The notes under the pieces were generated by a model. It searched no databases. It was not told where the DNA came from and saw only the letters and a program-made list of their open reading frames with translations. Below are positions 23,727-32,637 of a stretch of 64,000 nt of DNA, in pieces. The translations under genes and the position numbers were made by a program. The first letter of the stretch is position 1, and each line of letters starts with the position of its first letter. The DNA comes from an uncultured Christensenellaceae bacterium (GTDB taxonomy: Bacteria; Bacillota; Clostridia; Christensenellales; Borkfalkiaceae): positions 81,664 through 145,663 of the forward strand of contig CAJUNJ010000004.1 in assembly GCA_910587825.1 (NCBI GenBank), read 5' to 3'.

Positions 23727-23755
23727 ACGACCTCCGTACTCATTACGGAGGTCGT
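23727..23755. terminator. Bidirectional terminator between convergent genes
   Basis: ACGACCTCCGTA and its exact complement form a 12-bp stem with loop CTCAT. It is shared by the Pr6Pr-like gene (plus) and the Cys-rich gene (minus). Confidence 0.85.
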
Positions 23756-23761
23756 CGATTA

Positions 23762-24223
23762 TTAAAGTTTGCGCCTTGCAACCGCTATTCTTATTTTGCC
23801 TATAATACGAGGGGTAACTTCTTCAACCTCAGACTGCTCAGCATCTGCTTGTTCGGCTACCGTCTGTTCTGAGGCGACGGACGTATCCTCAGCAACAGCG
23901 CCGCTAACCCCACCGCCAGCAGATTGAAGAGATTGCGATACGTCGGCGTCCTGCCGTACTTCTTCAACGGGGCGCGCGGCGACATCTACGTCCATTCCGC
24001 TTTCTTTCATCATATTGACGTAAGCGACTGCGCAGGGATAAATACTTGCCTTACTGCAACCGCGACAAAACGGAGCGTACATTCCGCATAAATCGAACCC
24101 GCTTATTAAACTGTTTTTATATTTATCGGCTTCAAGTACCGCCTGCAACTTTTCAAGCTCTTCCTTGCCGAGCCTTGACGGCATAGTTTTCAATAACTGT
24201 AAAGGCGAATTGCTGTCCCACAT
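23762..24223 (-). CDS. Hypothetical protein with a four-cysteine cluster
   Basis: 153 aa, unrecognised. Residues about 46-65 contain the pattern C-x6-C-x2-C-x7-C (LCGMYAPFCRGCSKASIYPC), a possible metal or iron-sulfur site. The second half is low-complexity, rich in Glu, Ala, Val and Ser (SEQTVAEQADAEQSEVEEV), and the last 15 residues are basic (GKIRIAVARRKL). There is no signal peptide or membrane helix. An AAGGAG ribosome site 7 bp before ATG supports translation. Monocistronic, sharing a terminator with the convergent membrane-protein gene. Confidence 0.68.
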   Translation of the reverse strand: MWDSNSPLQLLKTMPSRLGKEELEKLQAVLEADKYKNSLISGFDLCGMYAPFCRGCSKASIYPCAVAYVNMMKESGMDVDVAARPVEEVRQDADVSQSLQSAGGGVSGAVAEDTSVASEQTVAEQADAEQSEVEEVTPRIIGKIRIAVARRKL

Positions 24224-24283
24224 AATTTACTCCTTATATTTACTTAATTATATATTAATTAAAGCAAAATTTCAAGTATATTT

Positions 24284-25207
24284 TTAAATTTCTTTAACCG
24301 TTAAGGCGGAAAGTATTTCTTCATACTTTTCTTTAATAAAAGAAATGCTGTCGGGCGAAGTGACGGCAGCCGTTCCAGCCGCAACCCCGCAACGCAAAAC
24401 TTCCTGCATACTGCCACCCCTTATCAGGGCCGACGACGCAGCGGCAAGCATTGCATCGCCTGCGCCGACTGTGGAATTTTTAGCCACGTTAACACTCATA
24501 CAATGAAAGAACTTTGCGCCATCCGTAATAACCGCTCCGCGTTTTCCAAGCGATAGCAAGACGTATTCGGTACCCATATCCAGAATTTTACGGCAAGCTT
24601 CAACCATATCTTCCTTTGAAGATATGGTTTTATTCAAAGTTCTTTCAAGTTCTTCGAGATTGGGTTTTACAAGATTAACCCCGCATTTAAGGGCCTGAAC
24701 AAGCCGTTCACCCTCGGTATCCGCAATTTTTATGACTCCCGACGGGACGGCGTTTAACACTTCGCGATAAAATTCCGCCGTCATACCCTTTGCAAGACCG
24801 CCGCAAATGACAATACCGTCGCAATCTTTTGCAAGACTGCCGACAAGCCCTACAAGTTCAGCCTGTTTTTCCGCGGTTACTTCCGGACTTACGTCGTCGA
24901 CTTCGGTCAACATAGACCTGTGGTCTATTATCTTATAATTTTCGCGTACCCTGCCTTCGTTCCAGACAAAACTGTAAGGCACGCCCTCCCTATGCAATTC
25001 GTGTTCGAACTGATTGCCGTTTTCCTTGTACATAAAGCCTGTTATAAACACGTCCGCATTAAGCCTTGCAAGACCGACTGCTACATTTATGGCTTTACCC
25101 GTATAATAAGTGGTTTTATTTTTAATTTTGTTGGACTTTCCTACGCTTAAACGTTCAACTTCTATGTTGACGTCTATGCAAGGACTTGGACAAACCGTTA
25201 AAATCAT
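24284..25207 (-). CDS. PfkB-family sugar kinase (1-phosphofructokinase/tagatose-6-phosphate kinase-like)
   Basis: 307 aa from the ATG at 25207, preceded by AAGGGTGA. The PfkB ribokinase fold is shown by MILTVCPSPCIDVNIEV at the start and the C-terminal anion-hole/catalytic motif NSTVGAGDAMLAAASSAL with the catalytic Asp. The first signature, normally GGKGxNVA, reads TGKAINVAVGL, so it is divergent; the substrate could be fructose 1-phosphate, tagatose 6-phosphate or another phosphosugar. It follows pfkA's region of glycolysis genes but lies upstream of no PTS gene here. A hairpin separates it from pfkA. Confidence 0.85.
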   Translation of the reverse strand: MILTVCPSPCIDVNIEVERLSVGKSNKIKNKTTYYTGKAINVAVGLARLNADVFITGFMYKENGNQFEHELHREGVPYSFVWNEGRVRENYKIIDHRSMLTEVDDVSPEVTAEKQAELVGLVGSLAKDCDGIVICGGLAKGMTAEFYREVLNAVPSGVIKIADTEGERLVQALKCGVNLVKPNLEELERTLNKTISSKEDMVEACRKILDMGTEYVLLSLGKRGAVITDGAKFFHCMSVNVAKNSTVGAGDAMLAAASSALIRGGSMQEVLRCGVAAGTAAVTSPDSISFIKEKYEEILSALTVKEI

Positions 25208-25237
25208 TATTTCACCCTTATTTACTAACATAATTAA

Positions 25238-25262
25238 AGCCGCTTAGTTTTTAAGCGGCTTA
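25238..25262 (-). terminator. Hairpin between pfkA and the PfkB-family gene
   Basis: AAGCCGCTTA and TAAGCGGCTT form a 10-bp stem with a 5-nt loop immediately after the pfkA stop. The following T run is short, so termination may be partial. Confidence 0.65.
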
Positions 25263-25266
25263 ATTG

Positions 25267-26229
25267 TTACATTGAAATCATTTGAAGAGTTTCATAAAGT
25301 TCGTAATTGAACTTCTTCTTCATACTGACAGCCTCGATTATATCCATATCGATTATTTCGTTTTTGCGTATCCCTACGACGCGGTTGCCTATACCGTCGT
25401 TCAAAAGTCTTACGGCTTTATTGCCGAACTGAGCGGCAAGCATTCTGTCCGCCATCGAAGGAGAACCTCCGCGCTGGATATGTCCTATCGTCGTAGGACG
25501 TACCGAATATGTAGTTACGGATTGAAGCTGTTTTGCAAATTCTTCCGCCGTGCAAACACCTTCGGCAACAACAACTATATTTGAGTGCTTGCCTTTTGCG
25601 CGAGAACGGTTTATCTTCATTACTATATCGTCAAGATCGAAAACAATTTCGGGGACGACTATTATTTCGGCTCCGCTTGCAATACCCGCATACAACGCAA
25701 TATCGCCGCAACGTCTGCCCATTACTTCGACAACCGAAATACGTTCGTGCGAAGTCATCGTATCGCGCAACTTATTTATTACATCAATGCAAGTATTTAC
25801 GGCAGTGTCGAAGCCGAGCGTGTAATCGGTATATTCAAGGTCGTTGTCTATCGTGCCGGGAATACCTATCGTGGGAATGCCGTATTCTTCCGAGAGGCAC
25901 TTCGCGCCCCTGAACGAACCGTCGCCGCCTATAACTACAAGCCCTTCGATACCTCTCGCTTCGAGAGTCTGAACAGCTTTTTTCTGTCCTGCCTTAGTAA
26001 GCATTTCAAGACATCTGGCGGTTCTTAATTTCGTGCCGCCCCTCTGTACGATATCTGACACCGAACGCATTTCCAAAGGCACCATATCGTCTTCGATAAG
26101 CCCCTGGTATCCGCGTTCTATACCGTAGACTTCCATACCGTAATAAATAGCCGTACGTACTACGGCTCTAATGCAAGCGTTCATACCGGGAGCGTCGCCG
26201 CCACTGGTTAACAAGCCTATCCTTTTCAT
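25267..26229 (-). CDS. pfkA: ATP-dependent 6-phosphofructokinase
   Basis: 320 aa from the ATG at 26229, which has GGAGG 8 bp upstream; a longer reading from 26271 lacks support. PfkA phosphorylates fructose 6-phosphate in the committed glycolytic step. The ATP loop GLLTSGGDAPGMNACIRAV, GIPGTIDNDLEYTDYTLGFDTA with the catalytic TIDND, VEVMGRRCGDIAL and IGHIQRGGSPSMADR are all canonical. GGD at the ATP site indicates the ATP-type rather than the PPi-type enzyme. It lies after dnaE, as in many Clostridia, but has its own promoter and a roughly 75-nt leader with a bulged GTTCAC/GTGAAC hairpin. Confidence 0.97.
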   Translation of the reverse strand: MKRIGLLTSGGDAPGMNACIRAVVRTAIYYGMEVYGIERGYQGLIEDDMVPLEMRSVSDIVQRGGTKLRTARCLEMLTKAGQKKAVQTLEARGIEGLVVIGGDGSFRGAKCLSEEYGIPTIGIPGTIDNDLEYTDYTLGFDTAVNTCIDVINKLRDTMTSHERISVVEVMGRRCGDIALYAGIASGAEIIVVPEIVFDLDDIVMKINRSRAKGKHSNIVVVAEGVCTAEEFAKQLQSVTTYSVRPTTIGHIQRGGSPSMADRMLAAQFGNKAVRLLNDGIGNRVVGIRKNEIIDMDIIEAVSMKKKFNYELYETLQMISM

Positions 26230-26307
26230 AAAAACCTCCGTTAGAATACGCCGTTCACGCCTTGCCCCCAAGCGCAGTTGTGAACCAATACATCATTTCC
26301 GCTATTT

Positions 26308-26336
26308 ATTATAACAGAAGAATATTAAAATTACAA
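26308..26336 (-). promoter_or_regulatory. Sigma-A promoter of pfkA
   Basis: Minus strand TTGTAA (26331-26336), 17-bp spacer, TATAAT (26308-26313). Confidence 0.75.
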
Positions 26337-26373
26337 CAGTTTTCAAGAAAATATTTACATTAAAATAATCTAT

Positions 26374-29300
26374 TTATTCTACATATTTTATATCTTCCGT
26401 GTCAATAAACACGCTGAGTTCCGCCAACAACCCTCTGCAATAATTTACACCTGTCGGTAAAATATACCTTTTCTTACCTCTGACAATCTTACACGCCGTT
26501 TCACCCTCGTAATTACCAAGCACAGCTACAAACTCGTCAAAGGACTTATCGTCAAGCTTACCCGCATTAAGCCACAGAACTGCCTGCGTAATCTTTTTCA
26601 CCGTATCTTTATTGCCTTCCGCAGATGAGTCCGACAAGTCCATAGCCTTAATATCGTCCACCAAAAGCGAAATTCCTTTTTCCGCGTCAATATCGAGTTT
26701 GCCTTTTACCTTTACTATTTTTTCGACGGATATATCGCCTTTAAACTTATCAAACACCGCAGGAAAGCAAACGCATTCTATACTGCCGTAAACGTCTTCA
26801 AGCGTAAAAAACGCCATATGACTACCTCGCTTGGTCGTAAGACGCCTGTAAGAACCTATTATGCCTGCCATAGTAATATGCAAACCGTCCGAAATACGGT
26901 TATAAGTCTTTGTTCCGTCTTCATCTTCGACATAATCTTCGAGACAGGAACAGTCAAAAGTGCAATCGGGAAAAGCGTGCGCATACTTTTCAAACGGATG
27001 ACCGCTGACGTAGACGCCGAGAACCTGTTTTTCTTTGGACAGTTTTTCATTCAGTTCAAATTCGGGAACGTCGGGATACACGACGTCAAGACTCTCTTCT
27101 TCAAGCACGTCGCCAAACAAGCTCATCTGTGCGCTGGAACGCTGTTTATTGATAGACTTTGCCCTTGAACAGAGCTGTTCGTACACAAGAACCAACCTTG
27201 AACGGCTTATACCCATTTCGTCGAACGCCCCCGCATAAATAAGCCCTTCGACAAGGCGGGAGTTAAGCACCGCAATGCAACGCGACACGAAGTCCGGAAA
27301 ATCTTTGAATTTGCCGCCTTTCAAACGTTCTTCGATAATGCTGTCGACCACAGCCTGCCCCGCGCCTTTAAGCGCCGACAACCCGAAGCGGACGCCGTCG
27401 TTTTCAACAGTGAAAGCAGATTTACTTTTGTTTATATCCGGCGGGAAAACTTTATAACCCTTTTCTTTCAGATATAAAACATACTTTGTAATTTCTTCAA
27501 TCTTGTTTAAGCGGTTGTTCAAAAGCGCGCAAATGAACTCTTTACAGTAATACCTTTTAAGCCAGGCAGTCTGGTAAGCAAGAACCGCGTACGCTGCGGC
27601 ATGCGACTTATTGAAGGCGTAAGACGCGAAGCCTTCCATATCGCCGAAAATCTTATTTGCGACTTCCGCGCTGATGCCGTTTTTCACACATCCGACTATT
27701 TTACTGCCGTTTGTGTCACTGACGCCGCCGTTAATGAATTTTTCCTTTTGTGCCATAAGGGTTTTTTTATCTTTTTTACCCATTGCGCGCCTGACGAGGT
27801 CGGCTTCACCGAGAGAAAATCCCGCAAGGTTCTGGAAAATCTGCATTACCTGTTCCTGATAAACAGGTATGCCGTAAGTGACTTTTAAAATTTGTTCCTC
27901 GGCTTCGCAGTCGTAAGTAATCTGCTCTTCCCCGTGCTTTCTGTTGCAGAACGAGTCAATGAATTTCATAGGACCGGGACGGTACAGTGACACGCCCGCA
28001 ATCAGGTCTTCAAGCCTGTCGGGCTTCAACTGTTTCATAAACCTTTTCATTCCGCCGGCTTCGAGCTGGAACACACCGTCTGTATCGCCGTCCGAAATGA
28101 GTGAATACGCCCCCGCGTCGTCATAACCGATTTTATTAAAGTTTATTTCACGACCGAAGTCTTCCTTTATGTAATCGACACATTTCTTTATATCCGTCAG
28201 CGTGACAAGCGCAAGGAAGTCCATTTTCAACATTCCGAGCGATTCGATTTCCTTTGCAACAAACTGCGTGGTAATATCTTCACCGTTGCGCGACAGCGGA
28301 ACATTGTCCGCAATACGCTTTTGGCAAATAACGACGCCCGCGGCATGCATACCCGTCTGACGTGGCATACCTTCTATCTTTAACGCCATATCTATAACGC
28401 GGTGCAAGGTGCTGTCCGTTTCGTAAATTTCGCAAAATTCACTATTTCTTACGGCTTTCAATTCGCCGAGCTTGTTTTCAAGTTCGGCTTTTTTGTCTTC
28501 GTCCCGCTCGTTTTCGGCTTTTTTGCGCAATCCTTCTATACGGTTGCCAAGCAAATCCCCTATAGAAGTCTTGCCGTCCATTATTTTAGTAAGCCTGTCC
28601 GTTTCCGAATAAGGAACACGCATTACCCTGCCGACGTCTTTTATAGAGTTTTTAGCCGCCATTGTACCGAAAGTGACAATCTGACACACGTTCTCCCGCC
28701 CGTATTTACTGCGGACGTATTCAATCGTTTCTTCCCTTCTGTCGGTACAGAAGTCGATGTCAAAGTCGGGCATAGATACACGATCGGGGTTAAGAAATCT
28801 TTCGAACAGCAAATCGTATTGAAGAGGCTCTACGTCTGTAATACCGATTGAATAAGCTACTATAGAACTTACGCCCGAGCCACGCCCCGGCCCTACGGGA
28901 ATTCCCTGCTCCTTAGACCAGTTTATAAAGTCCCAGACGACAAGGTAATAATCCGCATAACCCATTCCGCAGATTATTCCGAGTTCGTATTCCGCCCTGT
29001 CAAGCTCTCTTTGCGTAGGCGTGCCGTACCGCCTATTCAGCCCTTCGGCAGTAAGCTTTCTGAGATACTGTTCGGAAGTACTTCCGTCGGGCGGGGTGTA
29101 AGTGGGAATAAGCGAGTTATCCTTTATCGGATAACCTTTTGCGTTGAGATTGAATGCAGGCTCGGTAACTTTATCGGCGATTACACGCGTATTGGATATG
29201 GCGTGCGGGAGATTGGGAAACAAAGCCGCCATCTCATCGCCCGTCTTAAAATAGAATTCTTCGGTTGAAAACTTCATTCGCTTGGGGTCGTCTAGCTGTT

Positions 29301-29967
29301 TTTTCATCTGGATACACATAAGAACGTCCTGCATTTCCGCATCTGCCTTGGAAATGTAATGCACGTCGTTTGTTGCAACAAGTTCGACCCCTATCTCGTT
29401 TGCAAGTCTTATCAGAAGGGGCAAAATGCGCCGTTCCTCTTCTATTCCGTGATCCTGAATTTCAATATAGAAATCGTCTTTGAAAATATCTTTGAGATAC
29501 AGCGCCATTTCCTTTGCGCCCTGATAATCTCCGCTTAAAAGCCTTCTCGGAATGCCGCCCGCAAGACAAGCCGAAAGGCAAATTACGCCTTCCGAGTGTT
29601 CCTTCAATACCGTATAATCAATTTTCGGCTTGTAATAAAATCCGTCCACGAACGCCATTGAGTCCAGCTGTACGAGATTAATGTAACCTTTTCTGTTTTT
29701 TGCAATCAGAATAAGATGCTCGGCAGTGTTTTCGGACTTTTTCTTCATATCCTTTGTCATATAAAATTCACAGCCGATTATGTATTTAAGTCCCGCTACC
29801 GCCGCTTTTTCCGCAAGCTGTAAAGCGCCGTACATATTACCGTGGTCGGTTATACATACGGTGTCTATACCGTTCGCCTTACAGTGACTTATCAAATTAT
29901 CGATTTTGCAGGCTCCGTCAAGCAGAGAATATTCCGTGTGCAGATGTAAATGTACGAAATCAGTCAT
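26374..29967 (-). CDS. dnaE: DNA polymerase III alpha subunit DnaE
   Basis: 1197 aa. N-terminal PHP domain (HLHLHTEYSLLDGACKI, TDHGNMYGALQLA), then the C-family polymerase palm with catalytic aspartates in MPDFDIDFCTDRR, the VGPGRGSGVSSIVAY block, thumb and fingers, GFASYAFNKSHAAAYAV, a helix-hairpin-helix region (FGLSALKGAGQAVVDSI) and a C-terminal OB fold (ITMAGIIGSYRRLTTKRGS). The length and absence of an internal DEDD exonuclease mark it as DnaE, not PolC. Six bp downstream of whiA; the last gene of the murB-PHP-whiA-dnaE unit. Confidence 0.97.
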   Translation of the reverse strand: MTDFVHLHLHTEYSLLDGACKIDNLISHCKANGIDTVCITDHGNMYGALQLAEKAAVAGLKYIIGCEFYMTKDMKKKSENTAEHLILIAKNRKGYINLVQLDSMAFVDGFYYKPKIDYTVLKEHSEGVICLSACLAGGIPRRLLSGDYQGAKEMALYLKDIFKDDFYIEIQDHGIEEERRILPLLIRLANEIGVELVATNDVHYISKADAEMQDVLMCIQMKKQLDDPKRMKFSTEEFYFKTGDEMAALFPNLPHAISNTRVIADKVTEPAFNLNAKGYPIKDNSLIPTYTPPDGSTSEQYLRKLTAEGLNRRYGTPTQRELDRAEYELGIICGMGYADYYLVVWDFINWSKEQGIPVGPGRGSGVSSIVAYSIGITDVEPLQYDLLFERFLNPDRVSMPDFDIDFCTDRREETIEYVRSKYGRENVCQIVTFGTMAAKNSIKDVGRVMRVPYSETDRLTKIMDGKTSIGDLLGNRIEGLRKKAENERDEDKKAELENKLGELKAVRNSEFCEIYETDSTLHRVIDMALKIEGMPRQTGMHAAGVVICQKRIADNVPLSRNGEDITTQFVAKEIESLGMLKMDFLALVTLTDIKKCVDYIKEDFGREINFNKIGYDDAGAYSLISDGDTDGVFQLEAGGMKRFMKQLKPDRLEDLIAGVSLYRPGPMKFIDSFCNRKHGEEQITYDCEAEEQILKVTYGIPVYQEQVMQIFQNLAGFSLGEADLVRRAMGKKDKKTLMAQKEKFINGGVSDTNGSKIVGCVKNGISAEVANKIFGDMEGFASYAFNKSHAAAYAVLAYQTAWLKRYYCKEFICALLNNRLNKIEEITKYVLYLKEKGYKVFPPDINKSKSAFTVENDGVRFGLSALKGAGQAVVDSIIEERLKGGKFKDFPDFVSRCIAVLNSRLVEGLIYAGAFDEMGISRSRLVLVYEQLCSRAKSINKQRSSAQMSLFGDVLEEESLDVVYPDVPEFELNEKLSKEKQVLGVYVSGHPFEKYAHAFPDCTFDCSCLEDYVEDEDGTKTYNRISDGLHITMAGIIGSYRRLTTKRGSHMAFFTLEDVYGSIECVCFPAVFDKFKGDISVEKIVKVKGKLDIDAEKGISLLVDDIKAMDLSDSSAEGNKDTVKKITQAVLWLNAGKLDDKSFDEFVAVLGNYEGETACKIVRGKKRYILPTGVNYCRGLLAELSVFIDTEDIKYVE

Positions 29968-29973
29968 AATACC

Positions 29974-30930
29974 TCAATCCCGTCCAAGCGTATTAGCAAG
30001 TTCGAGAATTTTTCTCATTCTGTGGTTTATACAGCTTTTGGAAATTCCAAGCCGCAGGGCAAGTTCGTTCATAGACGCATTTTTGTCGGCAAGACGCGCT
30101 TCCGCAACGTCGAAAAGCATTTTATCAAGGCTTTGCAGTCCCGTCGTAACCGATATTATTTCTATGGCGCGAACCTGATTTACCGAAGCCGTAACCGTTT
30201 TGTCTATATTCGAAACCGAACAGTTATTTACCCTGTTGGTGTTGTTTACCTTTTCTTTAAGTTCTACTATTTTATTAAGTTTTTCAAGACATTTGTCTGC
30301 CGATATAACGTGCAGTAAATCGGAAATAACCTCTTTGCTCTTGACGTAAACGACGGCAGAATCTTTTCTTGCAACAAGCTTTGCGAGAATTTCGAAACCG
30401 CACAGCAAGTCGCAAAAGTCGCCCGCAGTTATCTTATTTGAAAAAACTATTTCAAAGTGATAGCCTGTACGGCTGTAAGTACCTTCGTCTGGCAACGTAC
30501 AGCTTCCCCCGCCGAGAAAAGCGCCTTTAAGATAAGCGGTCTTACAGCATTGGTTTGCAATAAGTTCTTCAGCTATACCGAAATCGAGAAATTTTCCGCC
30601 GTTACGTTCGCTTATAATTCCCGCCCGATTTAAAAGGCAGACCGCATTTTCCCCTACACATTCAAAAGTGAGCTTGTCCCTACCGCTCATAACGTCGAAT
30701 TTAGCGCCCGTAACGTTTAAATTAAGTCTGAACGAACTTTCGAGAATATCAGAAATAAACTCCGCAGCGCTTTCGTTTTCCGTAACCATCTCAAACCCGA
30801 ATTGACCGTTGCGTGAAATTACGCTTCCGCTTGTTCTGATAAAAGCAGAAATAAGCGCAAGCTTGCAACACTCGTCTTCGGGCGGAGCGGAAATTATTTC
30901 GTTTTTTATTTCTTCCGTAAAATTAAGCAT
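29974..30930 (-). CDS. whiA: Sporulation/division regulator WhiA
   Basis: 318 aa from the ATG at 30930, 1 bp past the stop of the PHP gene. The N-terminal half has LAGLIDADG-like homing-endonuclease folds (CCKTAYLKGAFLGGGSC), and the C-terminal half is a helix-turn-helix domain (RAIEIISVTTGLQSLDKMLF, NELALRLGISKSCINHRMRK). WhiA is a DNA-binding protein tied to division and chromosome segregation in Gram-positives. The gene usually neighbours rapZ and yvcK, which are missing here. There is no clear ribosome site, so translation is probably coupled to the PHP gene. Confidence 0.95.
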   Translation of the reverse strand: MLNFTEEIKNEIISAPPEDECCKLALISAFIRTSGSVISRNGQFGFEMVTENESAAEFISDILESSFRLNLNVTGAKFDVMSGRDKLTFECVGENAVCLLNRAGIISERNGGKFLDFGIAEELIANQCCKTAYLKGAFLGGGSCTLPDEGTYSRTGYHFEIVFSNKITAGDFCDLLCGFEILAKLVARKDSAVVYVKSKEVISDLLHVISADKCLEKLNKIVELKEKVNNTNRVNNCSVSNIDKTVTASVNQVRAIEIISVTTGLQSLDKMLFDVAEARLADKNASMNELALRLGISKSCINHRMRKILELANTLGRD

Positions 30931-30931
30931 A

Positions 30932-31708
30932 CTACAAATTTTCTTTTTTATATTCGGCAAACCTGAATTTGGGAAGCCTGCCGTCAATATTGTCTATTTG
31001 TTCCAAAGATACCGACGACTGCGACAGCAGCTCTTCAGCTATCCGGGTATCGCCCACCCTGTCTGCGGAGTGCGCGTCGGAGTCGATAACGAACCTTACA
31101 CCGGTAGACGCCATAAGATTAAGTTCTTCCGCGGAAACGTGGCGTTTTTTTGTGTTTATTTCAATATACGTACCGTAATCGGCACAACACTTAGCAACCT
31201 CTTCAAGATTGCAGTAGCACTTATAATTTATATGGGTAAGAATATCGACGGGGTTATTTTTTATTACGTTGATATACGCTTTCGTGGTAGTTGCAATAAC
31301 TTTATCCGACGGCTTTTTGCCAAGCTTGTACGCAGTATAATTTTTAATGAGAATACCGTACATATCGGAAAAACTTTTGTACCTTAAAACTTCGTGTATC
31401 CCGAAAAGGTAAATGTCGAAATTTACAAGGTCGGACTTCTTCATATCGGTATCGCCGTCGACCGAAATAAGATTGCTTTCCATCCCCATTAAAACGTTGA
31501 CGCCCGTAAGCTTTTGAGCTTCAATAATTTCAGCCCTTAAATCGGGCAGTTTTTTACGTTTAAGCCCGAACAGCAAATGATTGAAACCGTGGTCGGTTAT
31601 GGCTATTTCTTTAAGCCCCTTATTCTTTGCAGCAACCGCGTTTTCAAGCACGGTATTTTTGCCGTGAGAATACGGCGTGTGCGTATGATAATCTGCCGAA
31701 AGTATCAT
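30932..31708 (-). CDS. PHP-domain metal-dependent phosphoesterase (YcdX-like)
   Basis: 258 aa. The PHP fold metal ligands are visible in order: DYHTHTPYSHG, AITDHGFNH, MGMESNL, LFGIHEV, DILTHINY and FVIDSDAHSAD. The family includes histidinol phosphatase-like and YcdX-like phosphoesterases; the substrate cannot be assigned. It overlaps murB by 4 bp (ATGA) and abuts whiA. A PHP gene between murB and whiA is a known clostridial arrangement. Confidence 0.88.
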   Translation of the reverse strand: MILSADYHTHTPYSHGKNTVLENAVAAKNKGLKEIAITDHGFNHLLFGLKRKKLPDLRAEIIEAQKLTGVNVLMGMESNLISVDGDTDMKKSDLVNFDIYLFGIHEVLRYKSFSDMYGILIKNYTAYKLGKKPSDKVIATTTKAYINVIKNNPVDILTHINYKCYCNLEEVAKCCADYGTYIEINTKKRHVSAEELNLMASTGVRFVIDSDAHSADRVGDTRIAEELLSQSSVSLEQIDNIDGRLPKFRFAEYKKENL

Positions 31709-32592
31709 TGCATATCTCCTATGTAAACGACTTCCTCTTCAAGAAGAATACCGAAGCGTGCGTATACTTCGTTTTTGACACGACCGATAAGGGCGTATAC
31801 GTCGGCGGCCCTAACGCCTTTATTTATAATAAAATTTGCATGTTCGCCGCTTACGCAAGCCGTTCCGTAAGTCAAGCCCTTTAATCCCGCTTCATCAATA
31901 AGCTTACCGGCACTGTAACCGGATGGATTTTTGAATACGCAACCGCAACTTTTACCCTTAGGCAGCGGCGCTCTGCCGTCAAGCCTGCGCCTTATATTTT
32001 GCATGACTTTTTCCCCGTCTTGCGGCTCATAAGTCAGTTCTACGCCCAAGATTATGCCGTTTATGTCACGCATAATACTATATTTATTGCCAAAATTGCA
32101 GTTTTTATTTAAAATTTTGCGCATTTTGCCGTCATAAAACTTAACGCTTACAATGTTACTGCAAATATATTTACTATCGGCTCCGCCGTTCATTAACGCA
32201 AGTCCGCCCAGCGTAGCAGGTATACCGGCAAGATATTCAAGTCCGCCCGCACCGTTTTCAATACAAAATTTCATTAGTTGCGAAACTTTGGTACCTGCAC
32301 GGCAGTATATAGTTTTACCTGTTATGTATACACCTTTAAGATTTTTTGTACTTATAACCGCCCCGTCGTAACCGCTGTCGGACGCAAGCACGTTTGAACC
32401 GTTGCCAAGCACGATAAAAGGCGTTGCGCTGTCTTTAAGATAATCGAATAGCGAAGTTGCCTGCCTTATACTTTCGGGATAATAAGCTATGCGGGCATTT
32501 CCCCCGCAACCGTACGTTGTATTTTTGGAAAAACTGAAATCCGACTGCTTACGGATACTTTTTACAATATTTACCCTATTGTTTTTTATCAA
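31705..32592 (-). CDS. murB: UDP-N-acetylenolpyruvoylglucosamine reductase MurB
   Basis: 295 aa. FAD-dependent reductase making UDP-MurNAc, the step after MurA. FAD-binding segments are NTTYGCGGNARIAYYPE and FIVLGNGSNVLASDSGYDG; GLEYLAGIPATLGG is also typical. The proton-donor position lies in GKSCGCVFKNPSG, where Cys stands in place of Ser as in some type IIb MurB enzymes, and EEEVVYIG near the end supplies the catalytic Glu region. Starts at TTG with AAGGCGGT upstream. The first gene of the unit, behind its own promoter. Confidence 0.95.
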   Translation of the reverse strand: MIKNNRVNIVKSIRKQSDFSFSKNTTYGCGGNARIAYYPESIRQATSLFDYLKDSATPFIVLGNGSNVLASDSGYDGAVISTKNLKGVYITGKTIYCRAGTKVSQLMKFCIENGAGGLEYLAGIPATLGGLALMNGGADSKYICSNIVSVKFYDGKMRKILNKNCNFGNKYSIMRDINGIILGVELTYEPQDGEKVMQNIRRRLDGRAPLPKGKSCGCVFKNPSGYSAGKLIDEAGLKGLTYGTACVSGEHANFIINKGVRAADVYALIGRVKNEVYARFGILLEEEVVYIGDMQ

Positions 32593-32608
32593 CTTACTAC
32601 CGCCTTAT

Positions 32609-32637
32609 ATAATAACATTTTTTTTTGACTTTTTCAA
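32609..32637 (-). promoter_or_regulatory. Sigma-A promoter of the murB-PHP-whiA-dnaE operon
   Basis: Minus strand TTGAAA (32632-32637), 17-bp spacer, TATTAT (32609-32614). It starts immediately after the stop of the preceding gene. Confidence 0.7.

Noticed and set aside
26230..26305. pfkA leader as a riboswitch
   Set aside because: It has a bulged GTTCAC/GTGAAC hairpin but no terminator or known aptamer motif; one stem alone is not enough.
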